A stretch of 64,000 nt of DNA from Adiantum capillus-veneris (GCA_014529385.2 CM043962.1:86035180-86099179); one strand, 5' to 3'. Shown: positions 12,001 through 22,859, counted from the stretch's first letter. Numbers and translations are program-made. The notes: generated from the sequence alone by a model not told the origin.

Positions 12001-13290
12001 ATCTGAAAGTTCTGTGTGCCCCAAAAGATTGCTTTTATAAACCCGTGAACCTGCAACAAAGCAAGTTCCCAAAAAAAGCAAGCTCTCCAAAAGCAGTCTC
12101 CCTCTTTACTTTTCCCAAAAAAGAGACAAGGAAAGCGCTTGTTTTTTAATATTTTAATTTCAAGATCAGAGAGAGAAGGCTCGTTTTAGAAAGAGAGAAA
12201 ATTGCGGATTCTAGAGAAGAATTTGTAGTAGATAGAGAAAATCAGAAATTCAAGTTTAGAGGAAAAAATTCAATGTGCAAAGAAGATTGCGGCTCTAACA
12301 AAGAGAACGCAATGATTAGTTGCGTCTATGACCTTGACCCAGGAACCCTAACCGTAAAACCCGTCACATTCAACATCACTAAAAGCGAGAATTTGGGGGC
12401 TTTCCCCCAAAAGCATCTATCTCAAAATCTCTCTAAGTAGATCATTTCAAGAGCTCGAGCCAGAGCTGGGAAAAAAAAAACCCACACTGGCTGAATGGCA
12501 ACACAACAAACATATGACCATTTCTCAAATCCATGATCCAAAAGCATTATCAGTTTGCACTAACGAATGCCAAAAAATAACACAAAACCCAGGAACAATT
12601 ACCAAATAACCCCAAACACCCTATCTAATTGGGATAAAGTAATGCCCATATCTTATAATATACAGTTTCAGGACTGTAAAGCTGTGCCATCACTCAACGG
12701 CTCCTATTTTGTTCCGGACAAATTTTTACAAATTGCTTTTCATCATATGAGGTTCTTACAGATCCAATGGCACGGTTACTGTACAGATAATTTGAAGAGC
12801 AGCAGTTTGCAAAAAAACAGGCACGATAGCAGTCGCTGCATGGCGATGTGTAGAATAAAGACAGGGATGTATGTCAATAATTCATTGCACACAGAAACCA
12901 CAAACACCCACTAACTTCATGAGTGTATCCAATCACAAAACACGTGCTTCCTGCACCATACATACAAAACAGCGTGCCTACATATATAAGAGCATGCATC
13001 GGCACACAGCATCAGATTCGCAAGTGCACAAAAATTCTAGGATTGCATGGCACTCGAAACGAAGGAGGGAACCAACCATTTGCGGCACCACCATAGCTGG
13101 ATCGACAGGAGAGTTTGTTCCGCGACCGCCCGCTTGTCCAACTCAAACGGTGCTGGGTGCTCGAAAGGACAGAGCCTCTTCTAAGAGAGAGAAAGGTGGA
13201 AGAGAAGGAGAGAGCAGATTGAGACGGGTTCGAATGAAGAAGGTCGCCACCGCTCAGGAGGCCACACGCTTGAGAAACACTGCACGCCAT
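1260..13290 (-). CDS. GRXS14: Plastid-type monothiol (CGFS) glutaredoxin, three exons, 11-kb first intron
   Basis: Three exons, 13290-13092, 2014-1745 and 1315-1260, join in phase (1/2, then 1/2) into 525 nt, that is 174 residues plus stop, the size of known plant GRXS14 proteins. Residues 1-66 are rich in Ser, Arg and Leu with few acidic residues, as in a chloroplast transit peptide. The glutaredoxin domain follows, with KGTK at about 90-93, active site CGFS at about 98-101, then WPTFPQLYI and GGCDIT. CGFS glutaredoxins carry or transfer 2Fe-2S clusters, using the active-site Cys and glutathione; GRXS14 acts in the chloroplast stroma. Exons 2 and 3 are certain by family resemblance. Assignment of exon 1 across 11 kb is inferred from splice phase, transit-peptide character and total length. 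The intervening DNA is almost all antisense retrotransposon, so the copy may be poorly expressed or mis-spliced. Confidence 0.72.
1745..2014 (-). CDS. GRXS14: GRXS14 exon 2 (glutaredoxin core)
   Basis: The exon runs from acceptor CAG (2017-2015) to donor GT at 1744-1743, 270 nt, entering with 2 nt and leaving with 1 nt of a codon. It encodes LSPELKEAV, VVLFMKGTK, the CGFS active site, VVQIL, VNILENE, WPTFPQLYI and GGCDIT. No stop or frameshift interrupts it, and every residue expected to contact glutathione or the cluster in this family is in place. Confidence 0.93.
3044..3090. repeat. (GA)n microsatellite, about 46 nt, in GRXS14 intron 1
   Basis: Pure GA run within the proposed first intron of the glutaredoxin gene. 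Confidence 0.97.
3483..4163. repeat. Inverted copies of a Ty3 3'-internal/polypurine end
   Basis: 3483-3560 and 4073-4163 are inverted copies of one sequence: each carries CTCTTGAAAGAA or its complement, a GATTACGCCT block, and a TAGACACTGA block. The right arm ends in a purine tract (4151-4161) followed at once by TGTCACAAAG, the start of an LTR. Between the arms are degenerate repeats with 'gtgcatcaaga' and 'gatgagatggcta' blocks. The structure looks like two Ty3-type element ends in opposite orientation, or a foldback made from them. Confidence 0.6.
4162..4642 (+). mobile_element. Ty3-type LTR fragment next to a polypurine tract
   Basis: The segment starts TGTCACAAAGTGATGACGTGG directly after a purine tract. 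It contains gctagcttttgggagcagatgc-like blocks that recur in diverged form at 4890-4930 and 6560-6600, so it is a related but older LTR. No matching partner LTR is seen for it. Confidence 0.5.
5164..5175 (+). other. Primer-binding site for initiator-Met tRNA
   Basis: TGGTATCAGAGC follows the LTR end within two bases, the normal position and sequence for plant LTR retrotransposons primed by tRNA-iMet. Confidence 0.8.
5616..5835. repeat. 55-bp tandem repeat, four units
   Basis: The block gaacgacgcagacag...gatgtctggggagc recurs starting at 5621, 5676, 5731 and 5785, a period of 55, 55 and 54 bp, with the last units more diverged. It sits in the internal region of the non-autonomous LTR element and has no coding sense I recognise. 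Confidence 0.85.
6847..7148. other. About 300-bp segment interrupting an LTR
   Basis: Comparison with the left LTR (ttgaagtgctcgtcccgttaca) places an extra ~300 bp inside the right LTR between ttgaagtgct (6846) and cccgtcccattaca (7149). The insert is AC-rich and carries no gene. I do not see clear terminal repeats, so its type is unknown. Confidence 0.4.
7600..7860 (+). pseudogene. Retropepsin (protease) remnant
   Basis: The plus strand reads LIFFDGGAKANFFSLELA followed by ARFGI, matching the Ty3 aspartic protease start, where LIDSGATHNF is usual. The catalytic DSG has become DGG. A frameshift or stop follows within 30 codons. The residues are seen; the family assignment comes from the neighbouring RT. 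Confidence 0.6.
8200..8492 (+). pseudogene. Ty3 reverse transcriptase, N-terminal part
   Basis: Readable blocks are IDHILDRLQN, RIDLKSDYHQ (family: IDLRSGYHQ), then TLRKHKLLRNVKTSEFFLP, LRHIIS and VQMDPAK, which belong to the RT palm and thumb. The stretch carrying the FxDD catalytic motif is lost between them. The frame then runs into the LTR-like insert at 8498. Confidence 0.75.
8498..10216 (+). mobile_element. Solo-LTR-like insertion inside the RT frame
   Basis: The insert separates codons K-S-D-T from I-R-D-W-P of one RT frame. The 5-bp word ACACT stands on both sides (8493-8497 and 10217-10221), as expected of a target-site duplication. The insert begins (T)GTCACGAGGACGTGGCA, like the LTR starts at 4162 and 7384, and its right part has a U5-like block (aataccgaaaggggcgcc) resembling 5038-5055 and 6728-6750. 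No gag or pol is inside, so it is most simply a solo LTR of about 1.7 kb left by LTR-LTR recombination. Confidence 0.72.
10222..10800 (+). pseudogene. Ty3 RT C-terminus and RNase H
   Basis: After the insert the frame resumes with IRDWPDLKNVHEV, SYYRLFIRKFTEVASPL, then ALPNVQKPFEVYCNACG, GAILMQQGHVIAYES, YEKELLAVIHALTQWRHYL and FTVFTHHQSLRYL. This is the RT connection and the Ty3 RNase H. In the first catalytic position the usual DASG is NACG, so even this intact-looking stretch lacks an acid residue. Confidence 0.85.
10777..11450 (+). pseudogene. Ty3 integrase remnant (H2C2 segment and core)
   Basis: VADALSRKP ends the RNase H linker; PLREKVLIDCH and FTGHPRH follow as the histidine half of the zinc-binding segment. 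The core is readable in another frame as WTVIDRFRKQAHFIPVKK, ARLFIAQIFRLHGMPETIV and SDRDP, then a stop. The frame is lost near 11420, so the third catalytic residue is missing. Confidence 0.82.
11451..13091. other. Intron sequence without recognised features
   Basis: Between the integrase relic and GRXS14 exon 1 the sequence is AT-rich and non-coding. A minus-strand GTGGTATTAGAGC (11762-11774) resembles a decayed tRNA-Met primer site but has no partner LTR. Nothing else is supportable. Confidence 0.45.
13092..13290 (-). CDS. GRXS14: GRXS14 exon 1 (transit peptide), inferred
   Basis: The frame opens at the ATG at 13290-13288 and reads MACSVSQACGLL followed by Ser-rich and Arg-containing sequence with almost no Asp or Glu, typical of a stroma-targeting peptide. 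Two GT donors three bases apart (exon end 13092 or 13089) both leave phase 1, which is what exon 2 needs. Upstream on the same strand is a purine-rich GAGA stretch suited to a 5' UTR. An alternative is an unrelated plastid-protein first exon or a chance frame. Confidence 0.58.
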
Positions 13291-13468
13291 AGAGCTGGAG
13301 CGCTCTCTCTCGCTCTCGGTCTCGCTCTCGACTGGATACTTCTTCCGGTATCTGGATTCGAACCCGTGTTTTGAAAAGGGGATAAGGAGACTTGATTGAA
13401 GAATTGCAAAGTAAAATGGAGTACTACTTGAGTAGAAAACAGAACTAAAAAGGGAAGAAAAAGCGATG

Positions 13469-13476
13469 CCACGTGG
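13469..13476. promoter_or_regulatory. Palindromic G-box in presumed GRXS14 promoter
   Basis: CCACGTGG lies about 180 bp upstream of the proposed GRXS14 start codon. G-boxes of this form bind plant bZIP and bHLH factors and are frequent in promoters of light-responsive plastid-protein genes. Position and palindrome are seen; function is inferred and depends on exon 1 being right. Confidence 0.33.
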
Positions 13477-13479
13477 GTT

Positions 13480-14340
13480 AACGAGAGGGCAGGGATTTGA
13501 AAGAGGCTGCTACGCTAACGAAGTAAAAAGGAGACTTGGATTGAAAAATTGTATTTGAGTAGCTTTATTATAAGGATTTCCACTTATTTCCTGGCCAAAT
13601 CTTGTGAACTTGGCAGAATAATGAAGTGCCTTTGTAATTGCTTGATGCAGATCTATGGCAATGATCCATAATTATCTAGGCAAGTTAACTACAAAGCCAT
13701 TCATGTAATTGCATAGCACGTTTCAAAAAATGAGTTTCATGTGTGGCCTCTTACATAGGCATAGATAGGGGCATCTTTACTTGCATCTTGGAATAGATCA
13801 TGGAGAGATAGAATATTCTAGACATCATCAATCATAAGAGGACTCTTCACAATGTCATGGGAGTGCATCACATGGATTTTCCATGTAATCATCAATGTGG
13901 TGGATGTCTCCATGGGCTAGCCAACAACCACTATCACATGAGTTAAGCTTTTGTGACAAAAGCGTCTGCCTTCGGTTTCTCGGGGCATAGTCCTGGTCGT
14001 TCTTCTTGTCCACTTTTATGGTGGATAAGGGGAGCGGACAGGCTTGCCCCACCTGACTCTGAAAACAAAAAAATGAGTTAAGCTTATAACACTCAAGCGT
14101 ATGATTGGATATCATCACATAGAGTGATACGAGTTACATGCTATGCTAATATGACTGGATGCTATGAACTAGGTTGCAACAATTCTAAGACAAGATGTCC
14201 AACACAAGAGTGCAGCATGATGTTTTTGGCCTTTCTTGCTCTCTTTTTCTTATTTTCTTTAGCGGTAGTATTTTATGATCTCTTACACAAGACTTGATCA
14301 TTTTACATGCAAAGCTTATTTCATTGGTTTCATGTGTTGA
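13480..14340. other. Intergenic sequence, no gene recognised
   Basis: AT-rich DNA upstream of GRXS14. The 87-codon minus-strand frame at 13855-14118 shows no known domain. The region should include the distal GRXS14 promoter. Confidence 0.45.
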
Positions 14341-14344
14341 TTTG

Positions 14345-16035
14345 GCTGGCTTATCCGCCAAAATGAATGAAATGCGATAACTTGCTTTGATCTTCGAAGG
14401 TGTGTGAGGTCTTGGGTATGAGACAGTGAGGGAATTGATATTGTGTTTGATAAGTGTTTTTCTTAGTGCATGAAGTTTCCATCTTCATTGCACTAGCCAG
14501 TATTGAAGGAACACAAAGAATTGTATTGTAAAACGTCTCTCTTGATGGGAGAAACCATAATACAAAGCCTTTTGGAGGGGGGGACCGGCTCCATGTAAAT
14601 TCGGTCCTCAACTGTTGTCAATAGCTTAATTTCTCTCTCTTTTGAAGTATTGTTCATGCTATCTAACTAGGTGTTATACTTTTTTGTTGCTCTTTCCGCC
14701 CAAGCACTCTTGTTATTCTCATTAGGAATTTATTCTAATGAAATGCTCACTATGTTCATGCTAATTTCCGCTACACACAAGTTACTAGGCCATTAAATGT
14801 TACAACGGTTGAAAATGAAAAACAATGTGGAAAATCAAGATGTTAATCTTGGTTTCATTGAACCTCCTATTAAACCGTGTTTTTCGGTCAAGCAAACAGC
14901 TGGATCCATGAAGGATGCCATTGTGGAAAACATTAGCGTATCACCACTCTTGTTTTCGAGGACGAAAACTTTTCTCCAAGGGGGGAGTAATGTCATGCCA
15001 AGGGTAGGACTGAGCAGGGCCAAGGGCCAGGACGGACATGCAATCAAGGGGGTCCCTATGTTTAGTAGGCCAAGGGCTTATATAGGGCATGGATGGGTGG
15101 TGATGAGCATGTTCTAGTCCCCTTTGCCTTTCAGAGAAAATAGAGGAGTTTCACATTTTAAAAGTCAACCTTCAAAGACAACAACTAAGATAATCATCAC
15201 ACGCAAGTTGGAATTCTCCGCACTTTCACCCATCAAATGGAGATACAAGGAGAGCTTCCTATTAAGCAATCAAACCAATCACGAGTCTTCTAGCGGGTTA
15301 TGAGAGTAGATTGAGAGGAAGAAGGAGTATTCTTACGAGAAAGATGTACATCTCCTCACATAGTCACTCATATTAGCATAGCTTAGCTTAGTAATTAGCA
15401 TGGTAGAGGAGATGAGCATGCATTGAATCTTGGCTCTTGGTTGGATTTGAATCACAAAGCCAAGAGTTGTTGGTGTAGGCTTCCCTTCTCACAAGCTTGG
15501 AGTAGGTGATAAGCTTTCCATTAAAGCTTGAGAAGGAGAGAGAGAGTCTTCTTGCTACACACATGAGATTGTGTGAGTGTGTAAGTGATAATGCCCTTGA
15601 AAAATCAGCCCCCTCTCTCTCTTGGTCAACCCCTCTTGCTATTTGCTCATGCTCACACCCTATTGAACCTCCCCAGGCTCAGCCAATGGAAATTAAGCAG
15701 CATAAGTGATAGCCTTCTGACATGTGTCCCCCTTTCCCCTTTTGTGAGAGCTTTAGGTAATTAATGCAACTAAACTCTCATTGGACCCCTTTGTCTCCTA
15801 GCCAATAGGAATCAGGCAAGCCATTGGGCTGCTAAATGCTCATTGAACCCCTTGGGAGACTGTCCAATAGTCTTCTAGAAAGCTTAATTCTTATTGGTTC
15901 TTTTATTAAGTGTTTTTAAATTAATTAAACTAGATTTACTCTAGCCTAATTCTCATTGGTCCACCTCCAAGGCCATCCAATAGGATTTGAGTACACCTTG
16001 TGGGCATCTGGGCTAGGGAGCTGACATGTGTCCCC
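14345..16035 (+). mobile_element. Collapsed Ty3 element: LTR end, 190-bp internal end, LTR start
   Basis: 14345-14803 is the 3' part of an LTR, ending aggccattaaatgttaca; its inverted copy is at 41095-41515, where it abuts a genuine primer site. 14804-14990 is only the last part of an internal region, ending gaggacgaaaacttttctcc and a purine tract AAGGGGGGAG. 14994 (TGTCATGCC) starts the following LTR, which continues at 15299-16035 with sequence shared with 41520-42290. Almost all of gag-pol has been deleted. Confidence 0.65.
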
Positions 16036-16185
16036 GGGGGATTCACCATGGAAAACTTACCGCACCATGTAAGTGCAGGGGAGGGGTTTTTTTTTACAAG
16101 TTACATAAGCGTATAAGTTAGGGGTAGGCCCCCATTAATATATCTCCCAAACTTAAAAATAAGGGAGGGGGTATCATATTTATTT

Positions 16186-16187
<2 letters not shown>

Positions 16188-16217
<30 letters not shown>
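16188..16217. repeat. 30-nt poly-G run
   Basis: Thirty consecutive G follow tatttga and precede agtgagaaaaggg. Such length is rare in plant DNA and is a strong G-quadruplex candidate. Confidence 0.95.
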
Positions 16218-16218
<1 letters not shown>

Positions 16219-17471
16219 GTGAGAAAAGGGAAAAATGAGAGGAAGTTTTTGTGTTTCAAAATCATGGCTTCCCAACCCGGGGTGTCCACTATGGAATATG
16301 TAAGATAGTACGTGCATTCAATGGAAGGGTATTGAATTTGCTAAAGTCTTACATAATTTATTTTACATTAGAGACATAAATAATCAATAGATGTAAATTT
16401 ATTGAAGGGGTTTTTAAAATCCAAAACATCAAGGAGTATGAATATATTTGTTTATGCTCACCCATCTAATAGAGCTGCATTGCTTTACCTACTATACATA
16501 TGAAGAAATATTTGATGGCATGCACAATCCTTAACGAAACACCCAGTGCTGGGCCAATGCCAAGTTTGTTGATTTGTGATAAGGAATAAGAGATTGTATC
16601 TCTCCTATGATTAAGACCGTATCCCTCATTGCGAATTCTGTCATCTTGTGAAGGTCTTGCATAAGGCCACATGTCTTCAAGATGCAAGCATAAGTGATTG
16701 GATATGGCAAAAGGTCATCCTTTCACCTTCAGTTAAAACCACCCAGGGTTTCCTTGCCATAACCATGTTGCACATTGTAGTAAGTTTTATTTCAATGTTT
16801 CTACACCCTCTATTGGGTATTGATGATGTAGTAGCGATGCCGTAGTGTGTAATCAATAATATGCATGATGAAGCTAATGGTTACAATGTTCACCATTATG
16901 GCATCATCATACAGCAGCATGTGTACCTCTTGAGCACTTTGTGCCACAGTAACATCAAGCATAAAGGAAAGGATATGTCTTGCAATCTAATTCAGCTCAT
17001 TTATGAAAGCAATCAAGAGAAGGCATATCGCTGCTCCCTCAAACTATATTTTCTTCTTCATATATAGACCACGTGGTTGTAGGACACACATACCTGATGG
17101 TCATGAGTGTAAGTTTCCCTAATTATTAGTGCATCACCATCTTCATGTGTACTTAAGGTGTTGATAATGAGCATGTTCACTTGTAATGTCAACGGCATTG
17201 ATATATATGTATTGGTCATGCCCATAATTGTTTTCTTTAAACGTGGGTAGGTATGGAGAGGGACATGGGTATGCTTGAATCTATGTCCAATATGGAGTAT
17301 TGTCATGTAGTTCATGCATTTTTGGGCTTTGTAGTAGCAAAAGGCAGAACAACATACTTCTTTCAGCAATATGTCACTACTAATGGGTGTTGACAACAAT
17401 GAATCACTGATGAACGAGGAACTTGTGAAGTGAGCTAGTTGGCTGCCATTTGTCGTGGTGGTGGTGGTGGT

Positions 17472-17490
17472 GGGGGGGGGGGGGGGGGGG
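17472..17490. repeat. 19-nt poly-G run after GTG repeats
   Basis: A (GTG)n stretch (17455-17471) passes directly into nineteen G. Confidence 0.95.
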
Positions 17491-18609
17491 CTAAGGATTT
17501 GCCCGAGTTTGGTCTTTCTTATGTGGCATGGTTCCTTTCGAAACAACAAATAAGTTTCCCTCCATCTTGTGTGGGCTCAAAGCGGTCTTTGCTTTTTTTT
17601 AGGAAAATATGGCATGTTGCCCTCTGCTTTGTTCCGTGATGTGTGCCCTCATCGATGGCGTTTCCAACATTTTTGGCCTGCCACGGGGAGGCCTTTGTGA
17701 ATGTTAATGTTTTTGCAAGTGTCGTGGCAAACTGCATGACTACTTTTAGAAATAAGGCACAAGTAAGGTAAAGGAGCCAGTAAGGAGCTCCAATGTTGAG
17801 CCAGTCTTTTCGGCAATAAAAGAGATGTTGCTCCTCCCATATGAAGATAATGGTGTTAGTGTAGTGGCCAGAAAACAGCTGATGCATCACATCTTCATTG
17901 GACTAGACTAGGGCTTCATCCCTGTTATCGTGGATTGCTCTAAACATTCCCTATGCTAGCTTCCTCAAGGCTCACATTTATTGTTACATACAAATACAAA
18001 GATGCAATTTTTGCTTCACGTCTGAGTACCGTTCTCCTCGATGAGAGTTTCTTTCTTTTCCAAATTCCCACCTGCAAATTTAAATTTTAGAGCCAAAATT
18101 GAAATTTCAATGTTAGAGATAACTTTCAAAGTCTGTTGGCGAGATAGAGGTATTTTTAAATTATTGACTTTAGTCTTAGCCCCCGTCACACTGGGGCAGG
18201 CAAACCACGACCGTGTTTGAGATGGCGTGTGGTAATTTGACGAGGTAGTAGTGAAAGTTTGTTGCTTGGAGGGGTGACCCAGCAAGCCTGACGATCTTTT
18301 CATGACCTGGCCAACCTTCAAAAAGTAAAATGCGGGAAGCATTTTGATAGGCTTCAAATGGTGGTAGCTCTTGGCTACGGGACACTGTAACAGGGGATGA
18401 GCACCCTAGTGTGATAGTGTGATACGGGCATTAGTGTTCATTTGAGTGTGAAGTGAACCCAGCTAGGGTTTTACTTGTGCATGAGATTGTATGGGGGGCT
18501 ATAGAGCGCATGACACGATGTAGTTGGTTTTGGTTATATTTCGGCATGCTAGGCCTCGTGGCAAAGCAAGGCATGCCGGTTGCCAGTCGAATGTAGCCGT
18601 TAAGTGACC

Positions 18610-18716
18610 GTTGACCAAAAAGTCAACACACGGAGCTCACACGCAGTCTCGAACCCCCGACCTCGCGTCCTAGAAGCACTGCCCTAACCACTGCACTACG
18701 TGCGTGCATCTGCACA
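18610..18716 (-). mobile_element. tRNA-derived SINE head
   Basis: On the minus strand TAGTGCAGTGG (pol III A box) is followed about 33 bp later by GGTTCGAGACT (B box), the spacing of a tRNA gene. The flanks do not fold as an acceptor stem and no anticodon arm is clear, so a tRNA-derived SINE or tRNA relic is more likely than a working tRNA. A short palindrome TGACTTTTTGGTCA lies just downstream. Confidence 0.55.
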
Positions 18717-18919
18717 GGCCGTGGCACATGCTGTACATATGTTTAAAATGTCTGCTGCCCCCCCCAAAAAGCGACATGACTGGCTGGGCCAGTCACGCCC
18801 ACCTACATGCGGCCTAGCAGGCCGATATTTAACCAGAGCCCTATGTAGTTTGGGTCCGATTTTTAAGGCGCTTACCCTCGACAGTACCCTCAATGCATGG
18901 TGAAGGCAGACAAAAAATA

Positions 18920-18921
<2 letters not shown>

Positions 18922-19009
<88 letters not shown>
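18922..19009. repeat. (TC)n microsatellite, about 88 nt
   Basis: Pure TC run. It is the reverse complement of the GA run that starts 159 bp downstream. Confidence 0.97.
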
Positions 19010-19016
<7 letters not shown>

Positions 19017-19164
19017 AAAAAAGTGGCTCAAGTTTGTGTCCGTGTCCGTGTCCGTGTGTTATGTAGGTCTAAGAGCTCAAGTTCCAAAGTTGCATGAAAA
19101 TTCAATAGTAGCTGCCCCCAAAAAAGTGACGCGTGAGTTGAACGTGCTCTTTTTTGAGTTGTGA

Positions 19165-19277
<113 letters not shown>

Positions 19278-19447
19278 CAGAGACAGAGGCAGAGGCTTCC
19301 AAGAACGCACAACAGTCGAAGCTCGACTGCAACACTACTGGATTTCAGGTACGTGCAACTTCCAGATTTGTTGTTCTGTGTTTGGCCTGAGAGGAAAGCA
19401 GCTTTATCAAGCATCCAATAAGGTACGTCGATAAGCAATAGAATAGG

Positions 19448-19448
<1 letters not shown>

Positions 19449-19484
<36 letters not shown>
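19449..19484. repeat. (TG)n microsatellite, about 36 nt
   Basis: Pure TG run between non-coding flanks. Confidence 0.97.
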
Positions 19485-19487
<3 letters not shown>

Positions 19488-19956
19488 TTAAGCTACTTGG
19501 CTGCATGGTGACGGGCAGAGACATCAACGACTGCAATGGGGCCATGCATGGCTTATGCGCTGTGTGGCCTCTTAAGTATAAAAGCTGCAGAGCACCGCAT
19601 CTCCCACTCTCTTTCTGCAGAGACCCACATCTCGGACTCCCAAGCTCTCTTAATCAGATTCTTGATAGTGCGCCTTGGACCTGCAACCAAGCCCATTAAG
19701 TAGTAAGTAGAAGCTCCCAATGTAGTGGTAGAACCTCTGCATGTGATGATGAGGCTCCACTCCTGCATAGACACAAACATAGGTGCATGCAAGCCTGTTT
19801 TGTAACCCTTTCCTTCTTTACTGTTTGTTCAGATTGCTCACAACCACAATGAAGGGGCTGAGGATAGATTTCGAGCTTTGTACCACGTCGTCAAACATAG
19901 AGAGCTGGGGTTTTGAAAGGCTCATTTTCAGATTGCAGGCTCACACATACACGCCC

Positions 19957-19959
<3 letters not shown>

Positions 19960-20016
<57 letters not shown>
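19960..20016. repeat. (GA)n microsatellite, about 57 nt
   Basis: Pure GA run ending in aaatgaaatgaaatg. Confidence 0.97.
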
Positions 20017-20018
<2 letters not shown>

Positions 20019-20975
20019 GAAATGAAATGTTGTATTAAACGCCTTCAAAAAGCCAAAATGACTTATGAGACCAAACTGATACGATCTTGGTGGATCCAAT
20101 CCAAAAACAATGAAGTAAAGTGAAAGACTAAAATCGTCATCATCATCCATGTCCGAGAATGCCCAGCATTGGGCATTGTCCAGGAAAGTATTGCATCCGT
20201 ACTGAAGAGCTTCGTCAATGTCCGCCTCTGTAAATAGTCCACCTCCGTTTAGTGTAAATACTTAGTGTAAATTTTACAAGTTTTAGTATAAATATGGGCA
20301 AATGCTTCAAATTTAAGCCCAACTTTTGATCTTGAAACCAAAAAAATTGAAGGGTGCCCTCATTTATTTTGGTAAGCAAAAATGTTTTTGGCAAGCCCGG
20401 GTTTTAGTTTTAATACCGATAAATGCTTCAAATTCTAATCGTAAAACTTTTTTGGTTAAGGAAAATGTTTTTGGCAAATCTAGGTTTTAAATTTAGACCT
20501 TAAAACCTAACGCAAAACATTGAAAAATGTCCTTACTTTTTTGTGAAAATTCTTCCCCAAGTACCTCTCAAATTTTGAGAATTACCAAAATTTTTAAAAT
20601 TATTTCTTCAAAAATAAAATATTATGTAGCTTTTTATAAGAGACTGATTGTCTAACATAAAAGATGCTAAAAGGAAAAATGAGTTGGTTATGTAAGCTTT
20701 GGAGATGAATTGCTTCATTAATTTTAGACATAATTGCCTTTTTTCCGTTATAATTTGTGATAAATTACATGCTAAGCACTAAAAAACGGATCTCAATTGT
20801 AAAAAAGGAATAAAGATTAGAAAATCTCGAAGAATCAAACAAAATAGATACTAGGGTATTTTGGGAATTTTTGAAATTTGAGGTATTTCGGGAATTTTCA
20901 CAAATTAGAGGGGTATTTTGGTAAATTTTTCTATTTTTCTCTACCAAGGCAACTGTGAATCCTGCGATTCTTCTT

Positions 20976-21096
<121 letters not shown>

Positions 21097-22535
21097 GTGT
21101 GCAGTGTGCAAACTACAACGCAACTTCCCGAGGTCGTACGAAAGCTGGGCACGACGGCGGTTGCAGCTTTTGATTAAGGGAAGAGGGGTGCAGGCCTGCA
21201 GTTTTTAGCCACGCATGCAAGGGTGCTGAGGTGGCAACGGGGCCCTCTTGCCATGCTGGAGGAGCGCTCGAAATCTATCCCGAGCCCAATGAAGGGGGCC
21301 TCAATGCTTTCAAAGGCTTCCCCATTACGTCTGCCAGTGAGATCAACCCCCAGAGAGCTAGAAGCACCTACATGATTTGCATTTTCTTCTGTCCCACCAC
21401 TTTCGGTTATCCAGCGAGACACAGAGATTCGTCAACAGGAAGCTCTGTCGAGTACCGAGTACACACCCGTCCTTCCCAACAGCACCTCCATAGTTCCGAC
21501 AAATGATGGTGCGTAGAAAAGGCTGTGCAGAAAACCTTGCAGGCTTGCCGAGTACTCCCATATACAGCGGAAAGGGGCAGGGCCTAGAAGCTCTGGGTTG
21601 TTTTCAGCGGATGAGAAGGAGGAATCTCATACGTTTAGTAGCTTGCAAGTGGCCTAAGCTCCCTTTGTCATGTGTGGACACATGACAGAGAGAAAAATAG
21701 CTTGCAGAACACGTAAGAGAGAAAAATAGCTTGCATATAGAGAGAAAATAGCTCCCCCTTCTCCACATCGTCTCTAGGCTCACTAGCTGTTCCTTATCCT
21801 TCTGTAGTTGCTGCCTTGTGATCTTGAAAGTGGGAGAGGTCTCCTTTGATGTCGCATTATGTTGTGTTGATTGTTTGCTATGTGTTGTGCTTACTTTAAA
21901 GATTCTTTCAAAACTAGTAGGACTCCTTTCCTTGACATTGCCTGCATCATAGGCTTCAATGCTGCTTGGCTCTTACCTTCCACGGAAGCAACATGACCTA
22001 TATAAGTCGAAGGTTGTTGCGGTTGTTGTTGTGTTTGCAGATGTTATTTAAGATGAAGTTTATGCAATTTGAGAAGAATTTTTTGTATATGAGGTAATAA
22101 AATCATGTTTGTTTGGTTATGTAGGTACTTGTTCTCGACCATCAAAAGGTTGATAGCTTCTCGCAAAATGTTAGCAACATAAAAGGTGAGGGCTAGTTCC
22201 TCACTCAGGATCTGGCTTCATTTTTAAAGTTTTCCATAGCTTTCAAGCTTTTAACATGTAGTCTTTGTAGTAGTTAATTTGCTCTTGGATTGTAGAGGCG
22301 ACAAAAGGAGAGGATGTTACTCGTGTTTGTTCTAGCTCATTTGCACCCTTAGTAACAAAGATTTATTTCTTGCTTTCTTGTTTATTATTTGGCTTGAAGC
22401 ATGAAGTGGGCCTGAAGTTTGAATGTCTAGAAAAAAATTATCACCCAAAAACAGTAGACTGTCCATCAATAAAACTATAAATAATACAAGTGAAAACAAG
22501 AGAAAAAAAAGTGATAAAATCATGAGGCCTACAAT

Positions 22536-22538
<3 letters not shown>

Positions 22539-22570
<32 letters not shown>
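22539..22570. repeat. (GA)n microsatellite, about 32 nt
   Basis: Pure GA run. Confidence 0.96.
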
Positions 22571-22572
<2 letters not shown>

Positions 22573-22859
22573 CAATATTGATTATCAAACTATGAGATCG
22601 AGCCTGGGTAAGTTCGCAGACTGGGGCAAGTTCACAGACGTAGCTTGAGAGAAGCACGAAGGAGATAAAACCTCTTTGCAATGAATATCTTCTATGTGCT
22701 CAGCCAATAAAAAATAGTGCATTTTTAACAAGTGATAAATCACGAGCCTAACACCAAGAAGATGAGACTATAGTAAAACTTATGACAAATTGTCAAAATA
22801 CTCCTCTAATTTGTGGAGATTCCTGAAGTACCCCTTCAAATTCCCAAAATATGCTACTT

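Larger units (their letters stand above)
16036..18600. other. Non-coding region with two G homopolymers
   Basis: No protein family is recognised. Notable are G runs at 16188-16217 and 17472-17490, the latter preceded by GTG repeats. The 17519-17890 minus-strand frame (123 codons) has no motif I know. Confidence 0.45.

Noticed and set aside
12871-13374. 167-codon plus-strand frame
   Set aside because: It is the antisense of GRXS14 exon 1 and its 5' UTR; no domain.
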